Origin: Bradyrhizobium sp. 200
GTDB lineage: Bacteria; Pseudomonadota; Alphaproteobacteria; Rhizobiales; Xanthobacteraceae
DNA length: 64,000 bases
Reading direction: 5' to 3'
Assembly: GCF_023100945.1 (NCBI RefSeq)
Contig: NZ_CP064689.1
Span: 2,958,001-3,022,000 of the forward strand
In this document: positions 34,229-42,390 of the stretch, piece after piece
How the letters are laid out: each line of letters begins with the position of its first letter
Position numbering within the stretch: the stretch's first letter is position 1
Notes under the pieces: model-generated
What the model was told of the DNA's origin: nothing
The model's database searches: none
Seen by the model: only the letters and a program-made list of their open reading frames with translations
Program-made: the position numbers and the translations under genes

Positions 34229-34421
34229 CGGATTCTCCTTGATGGGCTGGCCGCACTGGCTACCCCTTTAAAGGACGATCCGGCCCGGATCATCCCGACA
34301 TATGGGCCGCGACGAAACGTTCCGGAAACACGATATATAGGATTGCACTTGAACGCGGGGCGGCAGGCTCTCGACTGATGAGCAGAACGCGAGCCAACGC
34401 GCATCATTCAAGGAGACGGTC

Positions 34422-34619
34422 ATGCGACGCCAGCCAGCCACGATCATCTGCGATGCCGCCAGATGGCGTGCGCCACAGCCGGCGTCGTCGCAAGCGGGCG
34501 ATTGGCACGACGTCACCGGCCATCACCGGTACTACGGCAGTTCGGCCATCAATGGCGGCGAGCGCATCGTCGAAGACCGCCGCCGCCCGCGCCCGCGCGT
34601 CAATCTCTGCGGCTTCTGA
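34422..34619 (+). CDS. small basic protein, unknown function
   Basis: A 65-residue protein starting MRRQPATIICDAARWRAPQ and ending in an Arg/Pro-rich stretch (VEDRRRPRPRVNLCGF). It has a strong AAGGAG site nine bases before the ATG. There is no membrane segment or known domain. The good ribosome-binding site argues that it is real. It is transcribed toward the minus-strand micro-ORF unit. Confidence 0.5.
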   Translation: MRRQPATIICDAARWRAPQPASSQAGDWHDVTGHHRYYGSSAINGGERIVEDRRRPRPRVNLCGF

Positions 34620-34659
34620 CTTTTTTCGGCGAGCCCCCTGCAAATCACCAAAGCAAATG

Positions 34660-34691
34660 AAAAAAGCGCGGCGGGATGGCTCCCGCCGCGC
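34660..34691 (-). terminator. strong rho-independent terminator of the micro-ORF unit
   Basis: On the minus strand GCGCGGCGGGA-GCCA-TCCCGCCGCGC is a perfect 11-base stem, followed by six T residues. It faces the micro-ORF promoter at 34835-34863. Confidence 0.85.
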
Positions 34692-34755
34692 TCCAACTCT
34701 TGTGCTCGCTGGTCCAGGCCTGAGAGCCGCCCGGAGCCAGACCTCAAAACAAGGC

Positions 34756-34800
34756 CTAGCGGGCGATCCCAGCGAGGTGACAGCGCTTGGTATAAGACAC
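34756..34800 (-). CDS. 14-codon micro-ORF behind an extended Shine-Dalgarno
   Basis: GTG start at 34798-34800, then SYTKRCHLAGIAR and TAG. It is preceded by AAAGGAGGTGATCCA (34815-34801), complementary to nearly the whole 16S 3' end, with AGGAGG seven bases from the GTG. A longer frame starting at ATG 34818 would add six residues (MKGGDP) by reading through the Shine-Dalgarno. It has its own promoter and terminator. Whether the peptide acts or only regulates is unknown. Confidence 0.6.
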   Translation of the reverse strand: MSYTKRCHLAGIAR

Positions 34801-34815
34801 TGGATCACCTCCTTT
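34801..34815 (-). promoter_or_regulatory. Shine-Dalgarno complementary to the 16S rRNA 3' end
   Basis: AAAGGAGGTGATCCA pairs with GGATCACCTCCTTT, the standard 16S 3' terminus, over about 14 bases, far beyond the usual 4-6. Such a long match should hold the 30S subunit unusually strongly. Confidence 0.8.
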
Positions 34816-34834
34816 CATTGTTGGTGGAAGCATC

Positions 34835-34863
34835 AATATAGGCGGCGAATCGGCCGCTGTTAA
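34835..34863 (-). promoter_or_regulatory. sigma-70-type promoter for the micro-ORF unit
   Basis: On the minus strand TTAACA (34863-34858), a 17-base spacer and TATATT (34840-34835). Predicted transcription start near 34828, giving a leader of about 12 bases before the Shine-Dalgarno and an RNA of about 170 bases to the terminator. Confidence 0.65.
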
Positions 34864-34969
34864 GGGCCCGGCCAAGGCGGGTTGCCGGGGAACAGGGCCG
34901 TTTTGAAGAAGATAGGGGCCGGCGGCGCGGGTTGAGGCCGCCTGCACGGCGTGTTAGGTCAACGCCAGC

Positions 34970-35043
34970 GCGGGTGTAGCTCAATGGTAGAGCAGCAGCC
35001 TTCCAAGCTGAATACGAGGGTTCGATTCCCTTCACCCGCTCCA
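34970..35043 (+). tRNA. tRNA-Gly (TCC)
   Basis: A 74-base tRNA with CCA. GCGGGTG pairs with CACCCGC; the anticodon TCC is in CAGCCTTCCAAGCTG; the T loop is GTTCGATTC. Its 3' end is repeated at 37679-37712. Confidence 0.95.
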
Positions 35044-35044
35044 A
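35011..35044 (+). repeat. attL-like repeat: 3' end of tRNA-Gly
   Basis: A 34-base stretch beginning AATACGAGGG and ending GCTCCAA. The same sequence with two changes is at 37679-37712. Confidence 0.65.
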
Positions 35045-35476
35045 CAAGTTATGCCTGTGAGACCAGGGCTTCCGCGATTTCGGCGGGTCAATTTCGGTTC
35101 TTCCGTGTACCGCCAGCGGTTTCAGAGACGATCGCAGTTACAGACCGTTTCTAATTGTTCTAATTGCTCCGTGTGACACGGTTGGCACATGGCTGTTCAA
35201 TGATTGTTCGTATCTCACTTGGTGCTAAGGCTCGCACTTTCTATCTTTGATTGCTTGAGCACCATGCACCGATACCCCACCTACAGGCACGCGAAAATTC
35301 GCAAACTCCGTGCCAAATACTATTTTCAGGACATGCCCGGTAGGTCGATCGAGTTGCCACCCCGAGTAGCCCAAACGTTTACTCAGGACATGAGCTGCGC
35401 GGCAACTGCAACGGCAAGCTGAAGCTCACCGACGTGAAGGTGATGTTCCTGCAGATGAGGAATTAAGCGAGTTAGG
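35044..35476. other. island left end; no intact gene
   Basis: 433 bases with no convincing gene. At 35384-35466 one frame reads HELRGNCNGKLKLTDVK and closes with a stop, as if it were the C-terminus of a lost protein. The rest is AT-richer than the surroundings, which suits foreign or decayed DNA. Confidence 0.5.
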
Positions 35477-35698
35477 TCAACCGCCTCCGAAGTTGGACGG
35501 ATCAAGATTTCTATTCTGCTCCGGAGGTATGGGCGGATAGCCGGGGAACTGGTAGCACGCCGGAGGGACGCACATGCCTTGGCTGGGCTGAATGGTGATA
35601 TGATGGCGCGTGCGGAAGTGATGCACCGTTGCGGCATTGGCAGAAGCACACACGGTTATCAACAGTGCTAAGGCCAAAGCGGAACGCATCCTGATCAC
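35477..35698 (-). CDS. small exported protein, unknown function
   Basis: A 73-residue protein. A signal peptide (MIRMRSALALALLITVCASANA) is followed by TVHHFRTRHHITIQPSQGM and a tail ending DPSNFGGG. The tail and His-rich segment match a family of small exported Bradyrhizobium proteins recognised from memory. The function is unknown. It lies inside the tRNA-Gly-bounded segment. Confidence 0.65.
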   Translation of the reverse strand: MIRMRSALALALLITVCASANAATVHHFRTRHHITIQPSQGMCVPPACYQFPGYPPIPPEQNRNLDPSNFGGG

Positions 35699-35904
35699 TC
35701 CGTATCGAACGAACCCCGATCATGTGCATACGAGCAGCCACGAACCCAAGGTGTATGACTTCACGACCTGTCAAATTAGCGGGATCATGGGGCATGCCGG
35801 GGACGCTGGGCATTCGATCCTGCCGTGAAGCGGCTAATGTCAGGCGTGGCGTCAGCCGGGAGCGAGCGGCCCTTGCTTGAAGATACCGGCAGGCGGCAGG
35901 TCTG

Positions 35905-36282
35905 ATGCGCATCATCTACTTCTGCCTGGGTTGGGTGATGGTCGCGCTCGGCGTGATTGGCCTCGTGATGCCGCTGATGCCGGGGGCGGTATTCCTGATT
36001 GTGGCAGCGGCGTGTTTTGCGCGTTCCTCGCCCCGTTTCGAGGCCTGGCTGCTCGATCATCCGACACTGGGCAAACCGCTGCGTGATTGGCGCTCCGCCG
36101 GAGCTATCCCGCGTCCGGCCAAGATCATGGCTTGCGCGGGGATGGCGATCGGGTTCGTTGTCTTCTGTTATAGCTTCGCGCCGTCAGCGCTGCTCGCCTT
36201 GGGCGTGGCGGCGGGTTTCCTGGCCTGCGCCGCCTACGTCGTCTCGCGTCCGGCGGTGGCCCAGCAGGACACTTCCATCTAG
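35905..36282 (+). CDS. DUF454 (YbaN-like) inner membrane protein
   Basis: A 125-residue protein with three or four hydrophobic segments. MRIIYFCLGWVMVALGVIGLV and CFARSSPRFEAWLLDHPTLG match the DUF454/YbaN family. A cytosolic loop carries RDWRSAGAIPRPAK. The function of the family is not known. It lies in the tRNA-Gly-bounded island, 126 bases before the peptidase gene. Confidence 0.85.
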   Translation: MRIIYFCLGWVMVALGVIGLVMPLMPGAVFLIVAAACFARSSPRFEAWLLDHPTLGKPLRDWRSAGAIPRPAKIMACAGMAIGFVVFCYSFAPSALLALGVAAGFLACAAYVVSRPAVAQQDTSI

Positions 36283-36407
36283 CGACGGCGCTCGCCGCCA
36301 CGGGCGCAATGGCGTCCGCATGCCCGTCCCGATCCCGAGAAGCCTTGCACAGTTCGCCGTCTCGAACGATGCTCACAAGCTCCGCAAGCCTCACCCAAGG
36401 GATCGTC

Positions 36408-37601
36408 ATGCCTGTCGACGTCAAAACCGCCACCGACCGCCTCATGCGCTTCCTCGCTGTCGAGGGAGTGACCGGAAAGGAGGCGGCGATAGGACGTGAG
36501 CTTAGCGCGGCGCTGCAGGAAAGTGGCGTGCCGGCGAGTGCGATCCGCCTCGACGACGCCAACACACGCATTCCCGTGCCGACAGAGACCGGCAATCTCA
36601 TTGTCGATCTGCCCGGCCGAGGCGCCATGCACAACCAGCCGCGGATCATGTTCATGACGCACATGGACACCGTGCCGCTGTGCGCCGGAGCGAAGCCGAA
36701 GCTAGCAGGGCGCAAGATCGTCAATCAGGCCAAGACCGCGCTCGGCGGCGACAACCGCGCCGGCTGCGGCGTTCTCGTCACGCTGGCGGCCGAGCTTGCG
36801 AAACAGAAGCTCGATCATCCGCCGATCACGCTTCTGTTCTGCGTGCGTGAGGAGAGCGGGCTTTGGGGGGCGCGGCACGTCAGGACCGCCGAACTCGGCT
36901 CGCCTGCCATGGCCTTCAACTACGACGGCGGCTCTGCCTCCAACGTCACGATCGGCGCCGTTGGCGCGGATCGCTGGCAGGTGGAGATTTTCGGCCGTGC
37001 CTCGCATGCCGGTGTCGCACCCGAGCGCGGGATCAGTTCGACCATGATCCTGGCGCTTGCGCTCGCCGATGTGAAAGCCGGCGGCTGGTTCGGCAAGGTG
37101 GTGAAGCGCAAGCTGCAGGGCACGAGCAATGTCGGCCCCGTCACCGGCGGCGACGGCCGGCCGGCCGGGGACGCCACCAATGTTGTCACCGACTATGTGC
37201 ACGTGCGCGGCGAAAGCCGCAGCCACGACAGCAAGTTCTTCAAGGAGATTACGAAGGCCTACAAGGCGGCGTTCGAGAAGGCCGCAAAGAGCGTGAAGAA
37301 CAGCGATGGCAAGTCGGGCCGCGTCAAGTTCAAGGCTGAGACCGACTATTATCCGTTCCGCATGAAGGAAAGCCTGCCCGTCGTCAAACGCGCGGTCGCG
37401 GCCGTGTCCGGCATCGGCGGAGCACCGACCATCCGCGCCGCGAATGGCGGGCTGGATGCAAACTGGATGGTCCGCCACGGCGTTCCGACGGTGACCTTCG
37501 GCGCGGGGCAGAACGAGCCGCACACGATCGACGAATGGATCAATCTCGACGAATACGACCGGGCGTGTGCTCTCGCAGTCCAACTCGCGACGATGCGATG
37601 A
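36408..37601 (+). CDS. M20 family metallopeptidase (PepT-like)
   Basis: A 397-residue enzyme. The metal and catalytic motifs are FMTHMDTVP, the central ALGGDNRAGCG and CVREESGLWGARH. FGAGQNEPHTIDEW includes the C-terminal His. The layout fits M20 dipeptidases or tripeptidases that use two zincs. The ATG at 36408 has AAGGGA; an upstream frame adds 33 unconvincing residues. It ends 77 bases before the tRNA-Gly repeat. Confidence 0.87.
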   Translation: MPVDVKTATDRLMRFLAVEGVTGKEAAIGRELSAALQESGVPASAIRLDDANTRIPVPTETGNLIVDLPGRGAMHNQPRIMFMTHMDTVPLCAGAKPKLAGRKIVNQAKTALGGDNRAGCGVLVTLAAELAKQKLDHPPITLLFCVREESGLWGARHVRTAELGSPAMAFNYDGGSASNVTIGAVGADRWQVEIFGRASHAGVAPERGISSTMILALALADVKAGGWFGKVVKRKLQGTSNVGPVTGGDGRPAGDATNVVTDYVHVRGESRSHDSKFFKEITKAYKAAFEKAAKSVKNSDGKSGRVKFKAETDYYPFRMKESLPVVKRAVAAVSGIGGAPTIRAANGGLDANWMVRHGVPTVTFGAGQNEPHTIDEWINLDEYDRACALAVQLATMR

Positions 37602-37678
37602 GCATCGCAGGTAAGCTCCCGAGCCATCGCGAGCGCCGCAACAAGCTGCCTGGTTCGGTTTGTAGTGGCAAGGAATGA

Positions 37679-37712
37679 AATACGAGGGGTCGATTCCCTT
37701 CACCAGCTCCAA
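37679..37712 (+). repeat. attR-like partial copy of the tRNA-Gly 3' end
   Basis: A 34-base stretch identical to 35011-35044 at 32 positions. It has no 5' tRNA part, so it is not a tRNA gene. Confidence 0.65.
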
Positions 37713-37865
37713 GCAATTTCAGTAACTTAGCACAAATTTTCAATCTCATTCTGACAACCTTTAGGTGTCATTCGGACAATTAGGCTAATTCCGCGCCAAT
37801 TTTTCTGTTATGTTCCATCACTTGCTGATGAACGTCGGATAGGTTTCCACATCGGAGGACCAATC

Positions 37866-38441
37866 ATGACCAATACTTCAGGCACGATCGGAGATCCCCA
37901 GGCCGGTTCGGATACGGCGCCGCTACGCGCCAAATGGGGCTGGATCATCGCACTCGGCGTCGTCTATCTCATCGCCGGATTTATCGCGCTTGGCAGCGTT
38001 ATGATGGCCACCGTGGTGAGCGTCTTCATCGTCGGCGTGATGATGATCATCGCCGGCGTCGCCGAAGTGTTCAGCGCCTTCCAGATCAAGAGCTGGGGCA
38101 AATTCCTGCTCTGGGCCCTGCTCGGTGTGCTCTATATCGTCGCCGGCTTCGTCACCTTCCAGAATCCGTTGCTCGCCGCGGCGCTGCTCACCCTCGTTCT
38201 CGGCGCATCGCTGGTGGCTTCGGGCATCATGCGGATCTTCCTGGCCTTCAGCATGAAACGGGAAACGCCGTGGATCTGGGTGGTGCTATCGGGCGTGATC
38301 ACGCTGCTGCTCGGCCTCTTGATTTTGGCGCGATGGCCGGTCTCGAGCCTCTATATCCTCGGCCTGTTCCTCGGCATCGATCTCATCATGGCCGGCGCTG
38401 GCTGGATCGGATTGGGCTTCGGCCTGCGCCGCGTTCGTTGA
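37866..38441 (+). CDS. HdeD-like (DUF308) membrane protein
   Basis: A 191-residue protein with about six hydrophobic helices in pairs: IIALGVVYLIAGFIALGSV, VVSVFIVGVMMIIAGVAEV and the C-terminal WVVLSGVITLLLGLLILAR. This matches the HdeD/DUF308 family, linked to acid resistance in E. coli. The role here is inferred. A LapA-like gene follows 58 bases later, so the two could be cotranscribed. Confidence 0.85.
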   Translation: MTNTSGTIGDPQAGSDTAPLRAKWGWIIALGVVYLIAGFIALGSVMMATVVSVFIVGVMMIIAGVAEVFSAFQIKSWGKFLLWALLGVLYIVAGFVTFQNPLLAAALLTLVLGASLVASGIMRIFLAFSMKRETPWIWVVLSGVITLLLGLLILARWPVSSLYILGLFLGIDLIMAGAGWIGLGFGLRRVR

Positions 38442-38499
38442 CGTGGTGGTGGCGGCGGACCTGCGCGCCACGTGGTTGATCGACGATCAGGAGGCACCC

Positions 38500-38733
38500 A
38501 TGCGCTGGATCTACCTCGCCGTCATCATTCTGTTCGCCGCCGCGACGATCATCTTCGCAGCGCAGAACTTCGAGATCGTCACCATGTCCTTCCTCGGCAT
38601 CAATGCCCGCGTGCCGCTCGCGCTGCTGGTCGCCATCGCCTACCTCCTTGGCGCGGCGACGGGCGGCAGCCTGTACGCGCTGCTGCGTCGATCGTACGAA
38701 GGGTCGAGACGGAGCGTTGTGGGCTCTTCCTGA
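38500..38733 (+). CDS. LapA-like (DUF1049) membrane protein
   Basis: A 77-residue protein. Two helices: WIYLAVIILFAAATIIFAAQ, then VPLALLVAIAYLLGAATGG, with NFEIVTMSFLG between, the DUF1049/LapA pattern. In E. coli LapA works in lipopolysaccharide assembly with LapB; LapB is not here. The start ATG has a strong AGGAGG site. It likely belongs with HdeD upstream and patatin downstream. Confidence 0.8.
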   Translation: MRWIYLAVIILFAAATIIFAAQNFEIVTMSFLGINARVPLALLVAIAYLLGAATGGSLYALLRRSYEGSRRSVVGSS

Positions 38734-38772
38734 CCTGAGGCGTCGTTTCATCTCCGGCCGAGGAGGATGAAG

Positions 38773-39801
38773 ATGGAAGAAACCGCGCGCGAACCGGTTC
38801 TGGTGGACCTCGCTTTGCAAGGCGGCGGCTCCCACGGCGCGTTCACCTGGGGCGTGCTCGATCGGCTGATCGAGGAGCCGTGGCTGAAGATCGAGGCGAT
38901 CTCCGGCACGTCGGCAGGCGCGATGAATGCAGCGTTGGTGGCGGACGGATGGACGCAAGGCGGCGCCGAAGGCGCGCGGGCGGCGCTCGATACCTATTGG
39001 CGGCGCGTGTCGCAGGCTGCGGCGTTCAGCCCGCTGCAGCGCTCGCCGCTCGACCGCCTGATGGGCCGCTGGACCCTCGATACGTCGCCCGCCTATATCG
39101 CCATGGACCTGATGGCCCGCGTGGTTTCGCCCTACGACCTCAATCCGCTCGGCCTCAACCCGCTGCGCGCGGTCCTCGCCGAGAGCATCGATTTCGACCG
39201 GCTGGCCCGCGCGCCGATCAGGTTGTTCATCACCGCGACCAATGTGCGCACCGGCCGCGGCCGCATCTTCCGCAACAAGGAGATCACCGCCGACGTCCTG
39301 CTTGCCTCGGCCTGCCTGCCGACCATGTTCCATGCGATCGAGATCGACGGCGAACCTTACTGGGACGGCGGCTATGCCGGCAATCCGACGCTGACGCCGC
39401 TGGTGCGCGAAAGCGACGCGCATGACACCATTCTGGTGCAGATCAATCCGCGCGAACGGCCGGAGCCGCCGCGCACGGCAAACGAGATCCTCAACCGACT
39501 CAACGAGATTTCCTTCAACTCGCCGCTGATGAAGGAATTGCGCATGATGGCGCTGCTGCGCGAGGTGGCGGACCCCGGGCACGGCGAAGGCGCGCGGTGG
39601 GCCGGAATGCGAACGCACCGGATCATGACCGACACGCTCGCGGAGTTCGGTGCGTCGTCGAAGCTCAATGCCGAGTGGGCGTTCGTCTCGCTGCTGAAAG
39701 AAGAGGGCCGCAAGAGCGCCAGCACATTCCTTGACACCCACGGCGGGGATATCGGCGTGCGCTGCACGGCCGATTTTGACGTGCTGCTGGCGGAATGCTG
39801 A
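38773..39801 (+). CDS. patatin-like phospholipase
   Basis: A 342-residue enzyme. The glycine-rich loop LALQGGGSHGAFTWGVL is near residue 15, the serine motif ISGTSAGAMNAAL near 45, and the catalytic Asp in WDGGYAGNP near 205: the Ser-Asp dyad of patatins. It should release fatty acids from phospholipids. The second ATG (38773), which sits seven bases after AGGAGG, is preferred over 38767. It follows HdeD/LapA and precedes a permease by four bases. Confidence 0.92.
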   Translation: MEETAREPVLVDLALQGGGSHGAFTWGVLDRLIEEPWLKIEAISGTSAGAMNAALVADGWTQGGAEGARAALDTYWRRVSQAAAFSPLQRSPLDRLMGRWTLDTSPAYIAMDLMARVVSPYDLNPLGLNPLRAVLAESIDFDRLARAPIRLFITATNVRTGRGRIFRNKEITADVLLASACLPTMFHAIEIDGEPYWDGGYAGNPTLTPLVRESDAHDTILVQINPRERPEPPRTANEILNRLNEISFNSPLMKELRMMALLREVADPGHGEGARWAGMRTHRIMTDTLAEFGASSKLNAEWAFVSLLKEEGRKSASTFLDTHGGDIGVRCTADFDVLLAEC

Positions 39802-39805
39802 GGTC

Positions 39806-41264
39806 ATGACGGCGTCAGGGCTTCTCGGCATCCTGTTCGGGCTCGGCCTTTTGATCGCGTTCGCCTTCCGGGGCTGGAGCGTGCTGCTGCTGGCGCCGCT
39901 CGCCGCCCTGATCGCAGCGCTGTTCTCCCGCGAGCCGCTGCTCGCCCACTGGACCCAGACCTTCATGGTCAGCGCGGCCGGCTTTCTGGCGCAGTTCTTT
40001 CCGCTGTTTCTGCTTGGCGCGCTGTTCGGCAAGCTGATGGAGGACAGCGGTTCGGTCGCCGCGATCGCGAACTTCATGACCGAGCGGCTCGGCCCGCAGC
40101 GGGCCGTGCTGGCGGTCGTGCTCGCCGGCGCGCTCGTCACCTATGGCGGCGTCAGCCTGTTCGTCGCCTTCTTCGTGCTGGCGCCGATGGCGCAGGAACT
40201 GTTTCGCGCGGCCGGCATCCCGCGGCGTCTGATGCCGGCCGCCATCGTGCTCGGCACCTCCACCTTCACCATGTCGGCATTGCCGGGCACGCCGTCGATC
40301 CAGAACGCGATCCCGATGCCGTTCTTCGGCACCACGCCCTTTGCCGCGCCCGGCCTCGGCATCCTGGCATCGCTGATCATGATCGGCTTCGGCCTGTGGT
40401 GGCTCAATCGCCAGGAGGCGATCGCAAGGAGGCGCGGCGAAAGCTTTGGCGACGGCGCGCCGATGCCGTCCGACCGTCTCGCCACCGATGAAAAGTTGCG
40501 CGAACGCGCCACCACCGCGCGCGAGTTCGATCCGGCGGAGATCGTGCACGGCGAGACGACCGACGTGCCGCCTCCGGCCATGCTCGCCGCGCTGCCCCTG
40601 ATCATGGTGATTATCGTCAATCTCGCGATGTCGTTGCTCATCCTGCCGGCACTCGACACCCGCTTTCTCGCCGAAGCCCGCTGGGGCGGGACGTCGCTTG
40701 CCGCTGTCGGCGGTGTGTGGGCTGTGATCACGGCACTTGCCTGCGCGATTCTGACCGTGCTCGCGGTCAGCCACCGGCGACTGCCGACGCTGCGCGCGAC
40801 CATGGACGCCGGCGCCAACGCCTCGGTATTGCCGGCGATGAGCGTGGCGAGCCTGGTCGGCTTTGGCGCCGTGGTGGCGGCGATGCCGGCCTTCGCGGTG
40901 GTGCGCGACGCCGTGCTCGGCATCGGCGGCGGACCGCTGGTGTCGCTGGCAGTCGCCACCAACGTGCTCGCAGCCCTGACCGGCTCGGCGTCGGGTGGGC
41001 TGACCATCGCGCTCGACGCGCTCGGGGCGACGTACATGACGCGCGCGGCGGAGATAGGGCTCGATCCCGCGCTGCTGCATCGCGGTGATCGGTTCGGGCA
41101 CGCTTGACAGTCTGCCGCACAACGGCGCGGTGGTCACATTGCTTGCGGTCTGCGGATCGACGCACCGGGACAGCTATCGCGACATCGTCATGGTCGGCAT
41201 CATCGGGGCCCTGGTGGCGCTCGCCGCCGTCATCGCGCTCGGCTCCGTGGCCGGCTCGTTCTGA
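39806..41264 (+). pseudogene. GntP-type permease with a 3' frameshift
   Basis: The open frame (39806-41107) gives a 433-residue membrane protein. LVTYGGVSLFVAFFVLAP, STFTMSALPGTPSIQNAI and the following helices match GntP/CitMHS-type permeases. After LLHRGDRFGHA a stop ends the frame, but from 41085 the +1 frame reads IGSGTLDSLPHNGAVVTLL, the usual C-terminus, for 59 more residues to 41264. One extra base near 41084 explains this. It is a frameshift or a sequencing error; the protein would otherwise lose its last helix. It directly follows the patatin gene. Confidence 0.8.
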
Positions 41265-42241
41265 GCCATTGGCGTGGGTCCGCGTCTTGACCGATGGACG
41301 ATCGCCCCGCGTGACCGCGCAGCGTGCATTTTCGCACGTAGGGAGAATCCGATCTTGACAGTGACGAGCACAGGCGCGGCGACTACAAAAAGCGTCTCGT
41401 TTGGATAGCCGTCGACCGTGATGAGGGCGCGCTGGCCGGGCCGGATATGTTCGATCTGGGTTTCCTTGAAATTCGCTACGACCCACACGTCCCTGATCGG
41501 GACGATATCAAGCAGGGAGGCGCCCGGCGCGACAAGCCGGCCGACGCGGACCTGGCGGTTGCCGATGACGCCGTCGACCGGCGCATGTACCACGGTGTGC
41601 TCGAGATCGATCTGGGCGAGATCGCGTGCGGCCTGCGCAAGCACTACGGAAGCGACGGCGGCTTCGCGTTGAGTGGCGAGGACGACGATGCGTTGCTGCT
41701 GCGCCTCTACCGTTGCCGCCGCCGCCGACACGCCTGCCTCGGCTCTCGATAGCGCCGCGTCGCTCTCATCGACCTGGGCCTGGCTGACGGCGCTGGTGCG
41801 GATGAGTTCGCGGCGGCGATCGGAGGCCTTGGTCGCCAGATTCATCTCGGCTACCGTCGAGCGTCGCTGCGCTTCGGCCTGCCGAACCAGCGCGTGTTGA
41901 AGTTGGATCTCCGCATCGACATTGGTGAGGCGAGCTTGGGCAGCTTCGACATTGGCCACTGCTTGCGCGAGCCGTGCGCGGTAGTCCCGATCGTCGATCC
42001 GGAACAAGACGTCACCCGTCCGGACGATCTGGTTATCCTCGACTTCTACGGATGTGACGTAGCCCGCAACCTTTGGCGCGAGCGAGGTCATGTCCCCGCG
42101 AACGTAAGCGTTGTCGGTCGACGTCTTGCCTGAATGAGAATAGGCCCATCCGCCAGCCACGACCGCGACGGCGCTGAGGCAAAGCACCAAACCCATCGTC
42201 CTTCTGGCGAACGCGCTCGTGCGCACGGTCTCGTGCTTCAA
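41174..42241 (-). pseudogene. HlyD/EmrA-type membrane fusion protein, C-terminally truncated
   Basis: TTG start at 42241 with AGGAG eight bases upstream. The single membrane helix MGLVLCLSAVAVVAGGWAYS is followed by YVRGDMTSLAPKVAGYVTSV, a coiled-coil hairpin and HAPVDGVIGNRQVRVGRLV, then DGYPNETL. Homology stops near 41390, about 284 residues in, and the frame continues as nonsense to 41174, overlapping the permease 3' end. The family needs another 50-100 residues plus an EmrB-like partner, which is absent. The gene is likely dead or altered. Confidence 0.8.
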
Positions 42242-42390
42242 TAGCGTAGCTCCTAATGGTCCGGTGTGAGCAGGCCGCGCCCCGTGGGGAGCGCGGCCAA
42301 TGCTGGTGAGGGAATTCAGGGCTCGGCCGGATCGGCCGCCGCCGGGCGCGAACTCATCAACGCGATGGGTACGCGCCCTGGTTCGAGCGG

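Noticed and set aside
34801..34815. A 16S rRNA 3' end fragment
   Set aside because: The plus strand reads GGATCACCTCCTTT, but no other rRNA sequence is near, and the minus strand uses it as a Shine-Dalgarno in a well-formed unit.
37679..37712. A second tRNA-Gly gene
   Set aside because: Only the 3' 34 bases are present; there is no 5' acceptor or anticodon arm.
38386..40140. A 584-codon open frame on the minus strand
   Set aside because: It is antisense to the LapA-like, patatin and permease genes, with no motif and shadow-like composition.
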